Shown one piece after another: positions 22,201-34,713 of a stretch of DNA of 64,000 bases. Position numbers and translations under genes: made by a program. The stretch spans positions 155,188 through 219,187 of the forward strand of contig FWWN02000668.1 of NCBI GenBank assembly GCA_900175165.2, read 5' to 3'. The stretch is from Rhizomucor pusillus (taxonomy: Eukaryota; Mucoromycota; Mucoromycetes; Mucorales; Lichtheimiaceae). The notes under the pieces were generated by a model. That model did not search any database and was not told where the DNA came from. It worked only from the letters and a program-made list of their open reading frames with translations. The first letter of the stretch is position 1. The number at the start of each line of letters is the position of its first letter.

Positions 22201-23835
22201 GGTTGCTATATAACTTATTAGATTTACGATATACGCAGTTGTCTATTCAATTATTTTACTTTTTTATCTCGGCAACGCATCGATACTTGTTCCAACACGG
22301 TCTTGTCAATGCTGTACAGGATATCGTGCAAATTCATATTTCCAATGACTTGACAAGCCGCTGCTCGAACCTTCTCTTCCGGATCAGACATTTTGTCTTT
22401 GATACAATCTAAGTCGCAGGAACCCGTTCAGTATATTCACTTCCCAAGTAACTCTCCACTACTTTGTTACCATTCAATTCAGGTATGGTTTGACCATGTC
22501 GCTGATAGATAGCACCACACCTTTGAAGCCACTCTACGCGTATTTGGACACTCTTATCATTTCGTCTTGTATGACTTGTCAGTAAACCAGATACACACAA
22601 TGCACCTTGATGTGGTATTTTACCTGCCGAGCCATGTTTTCCAGATACTAGGATATTGACGAAACAATGCAGTACCTTCCTCAGCAAACATTTTGCCAAT
22701 TGTCACTGTCGCTAATAGACGAACATGGAAGTTATCGACCTTCATTTCCTCTTCCAGCTGAGGTATCACATTGAGAAGCAAGTCCGGAATCACTGAGTGT
22801 ACGCGCTGAATAAGTTGATGTACTTTTTTGAGCTCCTCTTCGTCTTCTGTGGATCCTTCGCTTCGACTCATGGATACAAGGACATCGGAAAAGTATTGGC
22901 AAACACGGCGTTGAAGTGCATCTGTGCACGCCCGGCACAGATCAAGTGCCATCATGTAGCATGGATCGTTTTCGTTGGTCTACGTATATAATCAGCACAG
23001 GCGAATATAATATACATCGAGTACAGAAAATATGACTTGCCTTTTCAAACTGCTCGAGCAACAATTCAATCGATTCCTGAGAGATAGGACCAACTTCTTC
23101 TATAATTTGTGCAAGTAATTCCGTCATGCAAACTTGAACGTTTCGTTGTGGTTCGTTGCTACAATCATATCGGTTATTGTTTTGTTTGTTCAATGCATTG
23201 TACAACAACGTTGCAATTTACCTGATAACGTTGAAGCAGCAGGTAAAGTACTCTGTAGCCATTTCTTCTGCATTTTCAAAGTCTGAAATGATGATGATAC
23301 TCTTGACAGTTGACAAGTTTTCAAGCAAATAGAAATGAAATGCAAAGTTTGGATTCTCACGTGATTCCAGTTGTTTCAGTTGTGACAAGAAGAGGTTGAA
23401 TATACTCTACAGCTCCTTATCAGTATACAGCAGATCAGTCGCGTTTACATTATTCACACACTGTGTACCTTGAGTTCTGGCCGCGTGTATGGCGCCTCGG
23501 GAGCATATAGTCGCAGCATATCAGACAGGCAACATGCTGCTAGCGCCTTGACGGCCTTGTTGCTGTGGTTGAGTACCCTCGAATCGACGAGATCCTTAGC
23601 GTACGAAGACAATGAGTCCTTGTCGACGGTTTCCTGATCAAGGCTCTGGAGCTCCTTGGCCAAGATCTATGTTTCCGCAGTCGTGTTACGCTTTGTTCTC
23701 ACTCAAGAAACGCACAGCGACGCTTACTTCAAGACGTCGTTTCAGCTCGTCTACAGGAATGGAGCGAGAACCGCTTCTTGGAACGATTGGCAGATCGAAT
23801 TGGAGCGACTCCGTGGCATCAATGTCCATCGACAT
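19280..23835 (-). CDS. PDS5: Sister-chromatid cohesion protein Pds5
   Basis: HEAT-repeat regulator that binds cohesin's kleisin subunit, controlling loading, release (with Wapl) and Smc3 acetylation in the nucleus. The start is 23835 (MSMDIDATESLQFDLP), with exon 1 ending at 23728 and exon 2 at 23666-23469 (ILAKELQSLDQE...RPELK). The gene has many short introns, and the last exons are 20131-19615, 19555-19409 and 19339-19280 (ending FMKLLTGKK). Characteristic segments are LAACCLSDMLRLYAPEAPY, ELLAQIIEE, the HLRLAAAQSIIKLAH HEAT unit, YFALLFLYAHEPE and FYLSCIATPDNVSFLYHVAQK. I traced about ten junctions in frame; the middle of the gene was followed only by similarity. One intron has a GC donor (19614-19613). 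The tail after the HEAT region is short compared with animal Pds5. Confidence 0.88.
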
Positions 23836-23996
23836 TATGGGTTACGCGAGAAGGACGCGAGATTTAACGAAAAAAGGGGGCAGCGCGCGTCGGTCGTCGG
23901 GCGACATTGACGTCCATGCGCCGCTCGGATTTACAAGCTGTCAATCGAAAACATTCAGGCACAGCACCCACCACACTGTAGTTTACCCAGCCAACA
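23836..23996. promoter_or_regulatory. Bidirectional promoter, PDS5 / mitochondrial TPR gene
   Basis: Only 161 bp separate the two divergent start codons, so both transcripts must start from this segment. It is more GC-rich than other spacers in the window and I see no clear TATA box. Confidence 0.5.
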
Positions 23997-25238
23997 ATGT
24001 TGCGATCAGCTAGCAGGCGCCTATACCCATTACTGCGTGCCGAGCAGCCTCCTAGACCTCAATACAGAACCAACCCTATGAAGCGGCATTTCCAGCAGCT
24101 GCAACGCGATCTTAAAACAATGTTCAAATACACCGGCTACACTGCGCTTGCAATGGCTGTCACGGGCACGATCGCTTTTCAGTCTTACCACCTGTACATT
24201 GAAAAGTACTGCGAACCGACACCACCGGAACTCGATAGTCGAGCACGCCGGATGCTGCACGGTGCCTATTTCCGCGAGACCGTCGCTCCAGACCACGAAG
24301 TAGCCGCGCACTATGTTCGATATGCGCTCGACATTGCACTTTTAGAGCAAAAGTTGCCAGAGGATTCTGAGCTTATGCTCAACTTAAGACTACGTCTGGC
24401 TGAAGACGAGCGCCGGGCAGGCAACGTACTGGATGCGCTCTCCGAGTACGCTCGAGCGTGGAAATATATGCCCAAAGATTCCCCTGTTGCTATCGACACT
24501 GCTAAAAAGATGGGCGATTTGTACATGCGGATAGGCGAGTTTCGAGAAGCCGAAGAATTCCTCGTTTGGGCCTTACACAGCATCAATGAGAAGCGCAGCG
24601 ATGACGATCAACAACAAAACCAGTTACAAGTAACCACAATGTGTTCGCTAGCCAGTGTATATGCTCTCCAAGGAGAATTCAAATTGGCTTTGCCACTGCT
24701 GCTACAAGCTCTCAAACAGGTTCCACAATCAGACATCAGTCCAGGCAACCAGTGGCTGTGCCTGAAAGCTATCATTCAGAACCAATTGTCCGAATGCATG
24801 TATGGTGTTGGCAAGATAGACGAAGCAATGGGCTGGGCTCAAGCCTCGCTGGAATCATCTTCCAAAGGGCTTGAAAGTGATGCAAAACTTGCTGACTGTC
24901 AGGAATGCGGAGCAGTTGTTTCTAATAATCTTGGAAAGCTGCTAGAGGTATTTAAGCGAGAGAGAAGGAGAGAGAAAGAAGATTTGGCTGACTTTGGCTT
25001 TTCAATGCAGCTCAAAGGCGATTTTGACAATGCTGTGAAATACTACAGGCAGGCTGTAACGTATGCAGAAGCCTTTGGCAACGTTACAATTGCAGAGCAT
25101 TATCGAGATAATATTCAACGCTTATCAGAAACTGGCGAATCGGCAACGCAAGCAAAAGACGTAATTGCAAGTGTACAGCAAGAGCAACAGGAAAACAAGC
25201 CATCATTGAGTTCTTGGTTAAATAGTTTGTGGAAATGA
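23997..25238 (+). CDS. Mitochondrial TPR protein, Mgr3-like
   Basis: The N-terminus is basic and free of acids (MLRSASRRLYPLLRAEQ), as in a mitochondrial presequence. One membrane segment follows (YTGYTALAMAVTGTIAFQSY), then tetratricopeptide repeats (NVLDALSEYARAWKYMPKD; EAEEFLVWAL; LASVYALQGEFKLALPLLLQAL; LKGDFDNAVKYYRQAV). This layout matches the yeast i-AAA protease adaptor Mgr3 and related inner-membrane proteins; the assignment is by architecture. A 63-nt intron (24948-25010, GTATTT...TGCAG) breaks the last TPR. Splicing gives LGKLLELKGDFDNA, the canonical repeat. The intron is a multiple of three and stop-free, so 413 codons read through, while the spliced protein has about 392. Divergent neighbour of PDS5. 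Confidence 0.8.
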   Translation: MLRSASRRLYPLLRAEQPPRPQYRTNPMKRHFQQLQRDLKTMFKYTGYTALAMAVTGTIAFQSYHLYIEKYCEPTPPELDSRARRMLHGAYFRETVAPDHEVAAHYVRYALDIALLEQKLPEDSELMLNLRLRLAEDERRAGNVLDALSEYARAWKYMPKDSPVAIDTAKKMGDLYMRIGEFREAEEFLVWALHSINEKRSDDDQQQNQLQVTTMCSLASVYALQGEFKLALPLLLQALKQVPQSDISPGNQWLCLKAIIQNQLSECMYGVGKIDEAMGWAQASLESSSKGLESDAKLADCQECGAVVSNNLGKLLEVFKRERRREKEDLADFGFSMQLKGDFDNAVKYYRQAVTYAEAFGNVTIAEHYRDNIQRLSETGESATQAKDVIASVQQEQQENKPSLSSWLNSLWK

Positions 25239-25492
25239 AGAACAAGTGTATTTAAATAACAACAAATCATACATAGAGCTTTTTGCATTTTCTGCTTTTT
25301 CAGGGCATATACATGTGGAATGATGTTAAACAATGATGATGTTGATGCATAGGGAACTTTTTGTACGACGTTTTGTATGTGCTAAGTGTTTTCGTTTGCT
25401 GTACAGAATGAGTGGAAGCATATAGATAATTAGATGAATCTTGAACTTTGTACTCGAGGGCGATGTCGCGATACTTGAAACTTCTTTTTTTT

Positions 25493-28400
25493 TTACAATG
25501 TGGATCCCTGTCGGCTGTATTCGACAATTTGATTCTTCAAATCACTGGCGCGCCTTTGCCAATAATCACGTTCAGCTTGGGCTTCTTTTAGCCGCTGCAT
25601 CAACTGGGTTTCAGCATCGTTTCCGGCGAGTGCAAAGTAATCCGGTTGAGCAGTAACTTGGGAGCGGCGATGTTGTTGGGTGTTTCTGTAATTATCGAAT
25701 ATGGTTGCAATCTCATCAAGATTCGCATTGAACCGCTGCAAACCAGGGTGTGTCAATGATACTGGTTGCTATTTAAGTTTCCGATCAACTTACATTGTAA
25801 ATGGCATCGTTGTCTATACTTTTTCTTGACATAAAGTCAGGCGAGTTCTATGCGGGATTCACTCGTGAGCAACAATAATAATATAAAAGCGTTGTTGGCT
25901 CACTTACAGCCTGAAGGTGTTCCGTCATTCGAGTTATTTGACTGCCCAGGACACGACACTTGTCGATAAGCTGATTCCACTTTTCTGTGCTGTCATCAGG
26001 AGAGGTGTGCTGCTGCTGGTGGACGGGTGATACAATGAATCCGTTGTCAGGTGCAGCAGGAGGAGGTGGTTGTCGAGCCAACGGTTTCGGCGAAAACTTC
26101 TTCTGAAACGCAAGCAGCTCCTGTACCTTTCGGCTAATCTCGTCGTCATGGTGTTCGGGGGCGATTCCGACACGCGGTGGTGGCGGTGAGTACTTGAGAT
26201 ACTCCAATTCTTCCAAGCTCACAGAGCTGCGGGTACTCTGGCTCGTCATGGACGAGACTGTAAAGTGCCCGCTTGCATGGTGACCAGCATGGTTGCAGTT
26301 GCCGCCGTTGCTGAGAGCAAGGCTAGGGGTTGACGAGCGGGTGCTGCTCCGGCTTGAAGGTCGAGACTCGGGACCAAGCGTTGTTGCTGTTGTTGTTGTA
26401 GGACTCGAGCTCAGCTCATGCTCACGAGATAAGCTGGCATACACAGTTTGGATGTGAGCCTTGAGGGGACTAAGATCGCCGCCGCCGCCGCTGCCGTCGT
26501 CGCGCCGAACACTGCCTGCAAATTGGTCAATGTGATTCGTGCAGATTTTGTTGGGACGAGGTGGCTCGTGCAACAAGACCGAATCGGCACTGGCTTTCCT
26601 GCCTGCCCCCACGCCCTTGTAGGCGGTGGAACCGCGCCTGGAGGATCGCGCAGTGATGCTAGGAGGCGATGAGGAGCTGCTTAGAGTATCTGCAAGTGAG
26701 GAGAGGCTCGTCATGCTGGTTGCACGAGGACGCATGCTGCGGTCCTTAGGAACTGGTTTCCTAACGAGTGTGCTGATCCTCGCCACAGGACTGACTCGTC
26801 CAGTGTTTGTAGACTGGATGGGTGAAGAACGCGAAGAAGTGGGTGTGATGTTGGCATTACTGTCGATTGCGTGCCGAGACGGCGACGTGGATCTGGACCG
26901 ACTGCTGCTGAACAATTTGCCCAATGTTGGGATACTGGCAGAGCGCGGAAGAGACCTTGATCTTGAGCGTGAGCGTCGACGGGAACCGTGGCTCACTTCG
27001 TCCATGCCGGCAAACTCTTGCGAACATCTTAGATTTCTTTCGCATAAGATGACTAAATAAGGGAATCAGATCCGGAGATGTCGTGGAACCACACAAAGAG
27101 AGAGATACTTACTATTGTTCCAGAAGATGCACTCAAAGTCGCTCGTTTTGTGCCCATTCCGAGAATGTGGCACAGTCAGAGGCACCCTGCTGCAAACGCT
27201 AAATCGGAAACCTCTCGAATCGCCTTGAACAAGGGCAACTATCCAGGGCGAGTTGCACGTCTCTCGGAAGAGAGACCGAATATCAAATGTGGCGTCTTCT
27301 TCAATGTACACAACGGCAATGTTATTCTAAGATTACGAATACAATAAAGTTAAAGCGATGAGTAAACTCGGCTTTGCCACCAGAAATAGTAAAAATGGAG
27401 AGTACCTTGTGCCGAGAGCGAGAATAACTCGCCAAACTGTGAATGTTACTATATACATTAACCGAGTCCCACGTGCGGTAGAATGTCTTGTCGTTTTCAT
27501 CTGTAAAAAAATGTACAGATTAGCAACAGATAATGCATCTCTATAGATGTATTTTACACACCGCATTCTTTGGCCAGCGCATGTGCTCTTTGGAACAAAG
27601 AGATGAACTCGATTGCCTTGGTGAAATATTTGGATGGTTGGCCCTCAGACTCGTCATCCGACGGTGGTGCAAATGTGTAGAGACGAGGGCCCTTGTGAAA
27701 GTATTTTTCAAATGATGATACAGTGGATGTGCTGTCCGGAATCTGGGCTTTTGCGCGCAACAAGAAGGAGCTCGGACGATCTGTAATCCACGCAGAGCGA
27801 ATTTAATATGCTGTATATATCGCACATTTCTCTATCCTTACCAGAAGCGCCGTTAAAGAGTTCTACTTGTTCAATGTCGATCCAGCCCTTGAACTTTAAT
27901 TGCTCTCGCTTGATTCCGCGCATTAAAGAGCCAGACGAATCAGGGATGTTTCCGTCAAGACCGCACAGGTCAATTCCTTTGACATTGTGCGAGGGCCTGT
28001 TGGTGACCATGAGCTTGTCGTTGAACAGGAAGATAGTGACAGCTTGTCTTGGCTTGTTTGTATCGCGATGAACTTCGATGGCATCGACGCAGGCGAGCAG
28101 GGATCGATTCTGGTTGACGAGCGAGCACTGAATTATTTTTTTGTTTCAGAATTAAGGTTAGCCAGGGAACGAGTGTCTCTGGAAATTTGGGTGTGCTACA
28201 CGTACGGGCGAGTCTTTGACGGATATGTAGAGATTGTGGCACAATGTGGCTACCTTTGTCGGATCATCGTCAGCCATGGTTGCTATTTCGCTCGATTTAG
28301 CGCACGCCATGGTCAATTGGATAAAGTCACGATGGTCTCTCGGCGTAAACTGTAAAATGTCTAAATTGGTGATGCAGTGAGACAAATGCTTCGGAAAGCA

Positions 28401-29599
28401 TGTGAATGCACACACACACACACTTGTTAATTTTCCATACCTTTTAGTAGCAACACATATCTAGTTATACGTTGCGGCGGCTGGACCAGCAAGTCCTGTA
28501 ACCCGCGCCGTTTGCATCGAGGATCATCTTTGGCCTTGATCAAGAAGCTGCGATATGCCTGATTGGACCTGAATTCCTTGGTATGCAGCTTTTGGGCCTC
28601 TCTGTACTCGTGTAAATATTTGCGATAGCATTCAAAGTTATTCATCTAAATGGTGTAACAATTGGGGGTTCAGCGCAGGGTACCGAAAATATGGATAGAG
28701 TAGGTCTTACATGAGTGGCGCAAATATCACCAAAGCACGCGCCAACGTCGGAACTAGATGCGTTGTACTGCCGAAGATCTTGAATGAATTTCTCGTTTGC
28801 TTCGAGGATCTGTTCAATGTTGAGGAATATTTTGTTGCATTTGAACTGGTTGATGACTGCAAACCGCTCGTGGGAGCTCTTGGCCCGCAGCGGTCGAGCA
28901 ATGACCTCTACAATCGTCCGAAGCGTTTCCACGTACGACTCTTCGCTGCTAATAAACTCCTGGATCGTGTCTTCTCTTCGCTGATCATCCGGCTTGTACT
29001 ATAGGACGTTTGCGGTTTAGTTTCCTCCGGAGCAGAAATTTAAAGTAATTGTATTATTACCGCTCTAGCTGTGACGTCTGTGGGTGACTCGGGTGGGGAC
29101 CGTGCGTCAAAGTCGTTGAAGATGTTTGGCAACTGTCTGGGGCACGGTGCTCCAACGATGTTTAGCAATTGCCGAAACTGATCTAATCGTCGGATGAGCT
29201 GTCAAGTTGCGTGGCATTCTGTATATATGTATTTACTTGGATTACGTGGCTCGGAAGGCACGACCACATCGACATTTTGGCACTATTGCACAATGGTGAG
29301 ACAAGAATGCAAAGCATTGTTCACCGGGCCTTTTTACCAATGGCCGTTTCGTGTTTTGTATTAATCTCGAATAAAAGTCATTGTCGATGTCATTACTATC
29401 CTTGAGATCGGGCAAATCCTTCTCCTTGACGAGCTTCCAACTGTGTGCGAATCCCAGATCGTATAAATCTGACTCAAGTCCCTTTTTTTTATTGTGATTG
29501 CATTTAAGCGTCGAATTTTAATGCCAATATTTTCTTTCTCTCATTCTTTCTTCCCCCCCATTTTCTCAGAATATAATCTACCTTTAGAGAAGAAGGCAT
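25493..29599 (-). CDS. Dbl-homology / PH domain Rho GTPase exchange factor
   Basis: Activates Rho-family GTPases by GDP release, acting in cell polarity or wall signalling. The likely start is 29599 (MPSSLK), joined over an A-rich acceptor at 29482 to GLESDLYDLGFAHSWK. The DH domain spans about 28970-28300 (TIQEFISSEESYVETLRTIVE; FKCNKIFLNIEQILEANE; PPQRITRYVLLLKG). The PH domain covers about 28130-27040 (AVTIFLFNDKLMV; FKGWIDIEQVEL; SFLLRAK; FECIFWNN). A 60-nt intron at 27112-27053 joins the PH end in frame to IILCERNLRCSQEFAGMDEVSHGS. The apparently separate Ser/Arg-rich 385-codon frame below 27005 is therefore the same protein. Two further exons follow (NSPDFMSRKSIDND; RFNANLDEIATIFDN...), ending in a coiled coil. 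N-terminal exon choice is tentative. Confidence 0.85.
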
Positions 29600-32191
29600 A
29601 TCGATGCAAGAGAGGAGGAGGATGGAGGCGGACGGGGATAAGAAGAAAAAGAGAAGAAGAATGGAAACGGAAGAGATGTATTGAGGAAAGAAAGAGAGAG
29701 ATAATAAAAAGAAAAGAAGAAAAGAAGACGATTCCCGCACTTTCTGTAGGGAGGAAAACGGATTCTTATAATGGGATTTCAAAAGTAGAGTCTTGTCTCC
29801 ACCCCCTCCCACCCCCAACCCGCTCCCTGTGGCAAAAGCTGCATGTTGTCTCTGCGAGTGTAACGAGAGAGCAATCGGTGTTAGGCAAGTACCCTTTCTG
29901 ATCGGAGGCGTCTCCGATCACACACGCCTGCTATCCTCCCCCAGCCAGGTCGGCTTCCATTCGCCGAACGGAGACCCCGGACCGATCTGTTTGTTCGTTA
30001 CTTCTTACAATTATGACTTTTATGGCCTAAGCTGTGGCAAACGTACCACTTTAGAAATCATGCGACCCGCAGAGTGCTACCTACCATCATGTCAAAGCGC
30101 AGCACTTTCTCCTCGCGCGTCCGATGACGATACGCGTTTCTGTGCTGCCGCCGGGACGCCCAAAGAACCCTAAAGTCTTTCGATGGAAAACTCTGTGGTA
30201 GCAAACTGTTTTACATCTGTTTACGAGCACTTCCATGGCGTAAATGCACATAACTTTCCCAGCATAAAGGGACAATGCAAAAATGGATGGGCCTTTTTCA
30301 ATGCCCCGGTCGTCCTGTTACTTTCCATGGAAATTACACATTTCTAGGCTATTCTAGCGAGCAAAAGTTTTTGGTCTCGCCGTTTCAATCAATGATAGCT
30401 GCTGGAAATGCTAGATGACAGGGAAAAAATAGAAATGCTTAAAAAAGACTTTAGTTATCTTCGACGGCCTTCGATGGCTCTACATAGTCGTTCCACCAAC
30501 AAGCTTGCTTTTATATACTCATTGCAAGCACGCGTTAAGCATGAAGCATGATCCGCCGTCAATTCAACGACTATTTCCCACCCCTAAATCGAAGTGCAAT
30601 TAGCAAACATGGTCTGGTGATACCTTGTGTTTTATTACAAATGATGAATGTAAAATACAACGACTTAGAGAGAATATATTCCATGATATAAAGCCATAAG
30701 AGAAGAATCAGCTAAAATAAGCACGCACACGCTGACAATGGAGGACCTAAACCTGAATTATTTATTTTCACGCTGCAGGCTCCGCCTTCATCGTGTTCAT
30801 GCATATTGTTGCTTGAAGTGCTACGCCCTGCTAAAGAGCAGCTTGCAGATAGATTATCAGCCTCTTGCATACGCGCTTGCCACGCTATACCTTCTCAGAG
30901 AGAGGCGATCGCTTTGCTCGTCGGGATAGCTTCGTCTACATAGATAAGATGTTGACGTTGGTAAGAGACAGGACGAGTTTCCCCAAGCATGAATCTACCA
31001 GCTCGTGCTGTCCATCTGTCCTCACTTCCACCACCTGAGAAATGTGATCAGAAAATTGCATGGTTGACAGGTTGCTAAGCATTCTCATACGTAATGCAAA
31101 AATGTCACATCGCATGCGCAGAGTAGGAGCTCCGCGGGATGATATCGAGCTTCGTTCCTGCTGCTGTCATCACGATTTGACAATCAATTATTCCCCCGCG
31201 ACCCCCCCCCCGAAACACCGGACGGCAGATGTCAGTCAGGAACTCACCGCCGCCGACGGTTGTCAATTGATGGATGATCACCTGGTTCGCAGCAGCAGAT
31301 GAAGCATCAAAGGAGCAGCAGCGGCAGCCGCAGCCATTGGTCCTCTTTGCTCTGCTCCGCAAATAACCAAATAACAACAAGACGCAGCAGCATGCATGCG
31401 CCGGACCCCATTGCCACGGTAACACTGTAGTACACTCTTTTCAGAAAGCAAATCCCTATCCATTGTTGTTGTGTGTCTGTTCCAACTTGCTCACAGAAGC
31501 TCCTTCGATATAGCTGCTTATAGAATAGAAAAGATCATTGAAAAGAACGGTGGACTCACACATTCCGTTTGCAGGTCCTCGCTGGCCATGAATAAGATTT
31601 TTTTGATCATCGGTTGTTCATTGCCTATGATTGCTGACAGATAGAAATTGTCGATCGACGACTCACCGGACGAGGTATTACTGTTTTCGACCGCGAGATA
31701 TCAGCAGACGTTCTGTCCATTCCCGTTACGATGGATCCCAATGGTTAATCCAAATAAGCTCTGTAACGATAACGTGTCTTTTTTATCGATACATACATTT
31801 CATGATCTAAAACCTTCTTATCACTTCTATAAGTTTCCGGCTGGAACACTCGCAGGGAAACTGAATCTCAATGTTCTGCACCAATTTGCAGGCCCATTTT
31901 TGTTACTTTGCTGCCTCCACAACCATTCGGTAACATCCTGCCTTGTAGGTCAGCTGCAGTCAAGCGCTTCAGAGTGATCTTTTCTGGATATAGCTCGCAG
32001 TTTCAAGTGCTCTTATCAAATCCTCAATTCCCTCTCCATAGAGAATGCAAAAATATGACATCCTTTGCCAAAGCAAATTCACACAAAACTCTTCCCGAAG
32101 AGATATGTGCAATTAATCTAGCTTCGTAAGTGACATAGGAGATGAGATTTCTGCCAGATGTATTATCATGTTGCTATATTTTTTGGTCTAA
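29600..32191. other. 2.6-kb spacer
   Basis: The left part is GA-rich (the RhoGEF leader). A perfect 9-bp hairpin with a 4-nt loop lies at 29899-29920. A 126-codon frame at 29793-30173 (+) has no motif and mixed composition, and minus-strand frames near 31105-31463 are Cys-rich by triplet runs only. A C-run occurs at 31204-31211. I see no supported gene. Confidence 0.45.
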
Positions 32192-34011
32192 TCAACGCCC
32201 TTTGGACATTTTCAATCTGCGAGCTCGATCGCGCTTACCAGCGGCCGATTGAGCAGACAGCATCAAGTCTTCATCCTCTCCTTCGAAACCAAAGGCTGTG
32301 CCGACAGTCTCCTCCTCCAGCTCTTCTCCGCCAGATTCAGATGATTCTTCTTGAGTTCCTGCGAAAACTGCTTGCAGCAATTCATTTTCCTACCAATGTT
32401 TATTATCAGCATAAGAGGAAGCTTACAAAATAAATGACAGCCTATCCTGTAACTTACCTGGAGATGCCTGGCGAGACCAGGACCGAGAAAGTTCCGAAAC
32501 GCAGCCAGCTCAACCTGTTGTGCTAAACGGAACGATATTTTCGGTCGTTAAAGAAAATGCAGAATGATTTATCGCCGCGGGAGAGAAAGAGAGAGAAAGA
32601 ACTCACCCCATCCACGAAAATGTAGCAAAGTACCGCCGATTTTGAGCCTATGTTTCGGCCGATCACCATTTTCTACGCTCCGGTTGATATCACGGAAAGC
32701 TGTCCTCTGCTCCTTTCGATCTTGCTTGTTGACACGTTTGTTGCTGTCAGTTGATAAACGCTGCAGCGCGTCTTTGAGCTCGTCCATCTCGACGTATTCG
32801 GGAGTCGCGCCATTTTCGTCTTCATCCTCAGCCTATCAGTTTTGCTTTTAGCCGGACCAAGTCCGCACAATGATGAAACGGAGTTGCGCTCTTCTACCTC
32901 ATCTTTCAGGGTCTTTACACAATCAAACATTAGCGCCACGTTTTCTCCCGCCGAAATCCGGGTCTGCGTGGCCTTGGATTGCAACAGCTCCAAATGGACA
33001 GGCATCACGCTAGATGATGTAATCAAGTGGTCAATAACACTGCTGACGACATTCTAAACTGATAATTTCACCTTTGAGACTCATCCCACGCATCCTCCCA
33101 TGTCCCTCGTGTGTCTCCATACAGCGATGCATACAAGAGACCATACGCCCGTATGCATGCTTCTATCAGTCGATCAATATCGGCAGATGATAGTCGTTTG
33201 TCCTCCTCGAGTTCCTCCGGCTGCAAATCTTCTCCTTCTGATGCTAATATGTTGTAAAAGTATTCTAGTCCTCCTTTTGTGTCTGCTTGAGAAGCTGCAA
33301 TGAATGTTATGAATGAAAGTGTCTCGATACTCTTTTGTGGTACATAGGGACTAGTTAGTTTTAATTTATGTGATCCAGTTTCATACAAGACAAACCTGGT
33401 ATTTAAGTTCGGAATCTAATGAATGTACAATAGTTGATTTTAGCAACGATAGCACCATGCCGTATAATCCTTCTTGTTCGCTGCTTGATAGTTCAGCCTG
33501 GTTTGCAAACGCTAACGCGATGCCTCTCGCTGCCAGCTGGGCTTCCTTTGCAGACCCTGGTTTCCGAAGTGATCGAGATAGCAATTGAAGCAATGCCTCT
33601 TGGCTTGATGCATTTTCTGCAAAAAAAGTGCCGCAATAATGGTGCGCGAGCAATCTATTCAACTTTGCCAGCGCCGTCTCTCTTACGCTGCATTGAAAGC
33701 AATTGTCAATTTCCTCTGTTCTTATGCGTGCACCAAACTCCGCATTGAGAAAGGCATTGTTGTTGTTAATTGTTGTTGTACACTTGCCTGGCTCGTTTCT
33801 CGCCTAAATCGTCAACACAGCGCCGTACCTCGTCACTAAGGGAGACTTCATCCAACGTTGCTATCGAATCAACCGTTGAAGTATCCGAAGCTGTTTCCCA
33901 GTCCTCCTCAACATCAGATCCTGGGCGACTGCTGACAGGTGTGCCCAATGTGTTAAGCGCGGCGATCCGAGCTTGTTGCTTTGCCGCTTGTTTCTGCAAA
34001 TTTCGCGGCAT
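32192..34011 (-). CDS. Interferon-related developmental regulator (IFRD) family protein
   Basis: An armadillo/HEAT-like IFRD domain followed by the IFRD C-terminal motif. Start 34011 (MPRNLQKQAAKQQAR), then an acidic/Ser linker (DVEEDWETASDTS) and EVRRCVDDLGEKRAR. Later exons include NRLLAHHYCGTFFAENASS with LRKPGSAKEAQLAARGIAL, IETLSFITFIAASQ, and ISAGENVALMFDCVKTLKDE. The intron after this last exon joins it in frame to AEDEDENGATPEYVEMDELKDALQ. The diagnostic C-terminal block is RLSTDSNKRVNKQDRKEQR with TAFRDINRSVENGDRP. A Glu/Gly-rich tail ends KMSKGR. The family is linked to transcription co-regulation and ribosome interaction; the role in fungi is unclear. It is divergent from the gene at 34714. 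Confidence 0.88.
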
Positions 34012-34713
34012 TCTAGGATTGCGTGAGGAATTGGGAGAAAGAGTGAGATCGATCAGATCTTTGCGAGGAGGCGTCGGTTGTCATGGGTGACGTAAGGTTT
34101 CAGCTGACGTCGAGAGCAGAGAGTGAGTACAACTCTGCCGTTCACGTGCCCCAGACCGACGGTGCTGTTAAAAGTGGTCAGAAAAAGGGGCTGATTGAAG
34201 ATACGTGAGCAGAGATAAGAAACTCGTTTAAATTAAGCATGAGAACGTATTCATGCATGGTTTAATTTAATTTGGTCGGTTTACATGAATGACAACAATC
34301 TATGCCGATCAGTACATGAAGTTTGCGATAACTTGTCAGCAAGGGCAATCCCTCTGAATGCATGTAAAAGCATCGGAATCGCACACCCGTTTGACCTGAT
34401 GACTCGTGATTGTTAGGTTGGCGCGGCTATCATCTTCTTTGTGCATCTGTGTGTGTGTGAAGTTCTGCTGCCAGTGAGTGCGGGTGGCCCGTGTTACAGA
34501 TTGTACGGATTCAGAAAATCAGTGGAGGAAAACCGGGCAGCTGCTCTTTCCATGATCACACGACGGAACTGTCCCTGCAAAAAATTGGATGGGTGTTTCT
34601 CTCTCATATTCTCCTTGCTTCTTCTTTTCCACGCCGCCTTCTTGCTCTTTCTTCTTTCTTCCATTCTTTCCGCTACTCTCTAACTTTCTTCACTTGGATA
34701 CTCTGTTGCCTCG
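34012..34713. promoter_or_regulatory. Intergenic region between divergent genes
   Basis: A 700-bp spacer that must hold promoters for the IFRD gene (-) and the orphan at 34714 (+). It carries TTTAATTTAATTT-like AT-rich sequence near 34259-34272 and pyrimidine-rich sequence just before the plus-strand ATG. No other feature is supported. Confidence 0.4.

Noticed and set aside
27066..27311. Separate 81-codon gene
   Set aside because: It is an exon of the RhoGEF PH domain; a GTAAGT donor interrupts the frame before its stop.
29793..30173. 126-codon plus-strand frame
   Set aside because: It begins in a CCCACC run, has no motif, and its composition follows the local GC island rather than a protein pattern.
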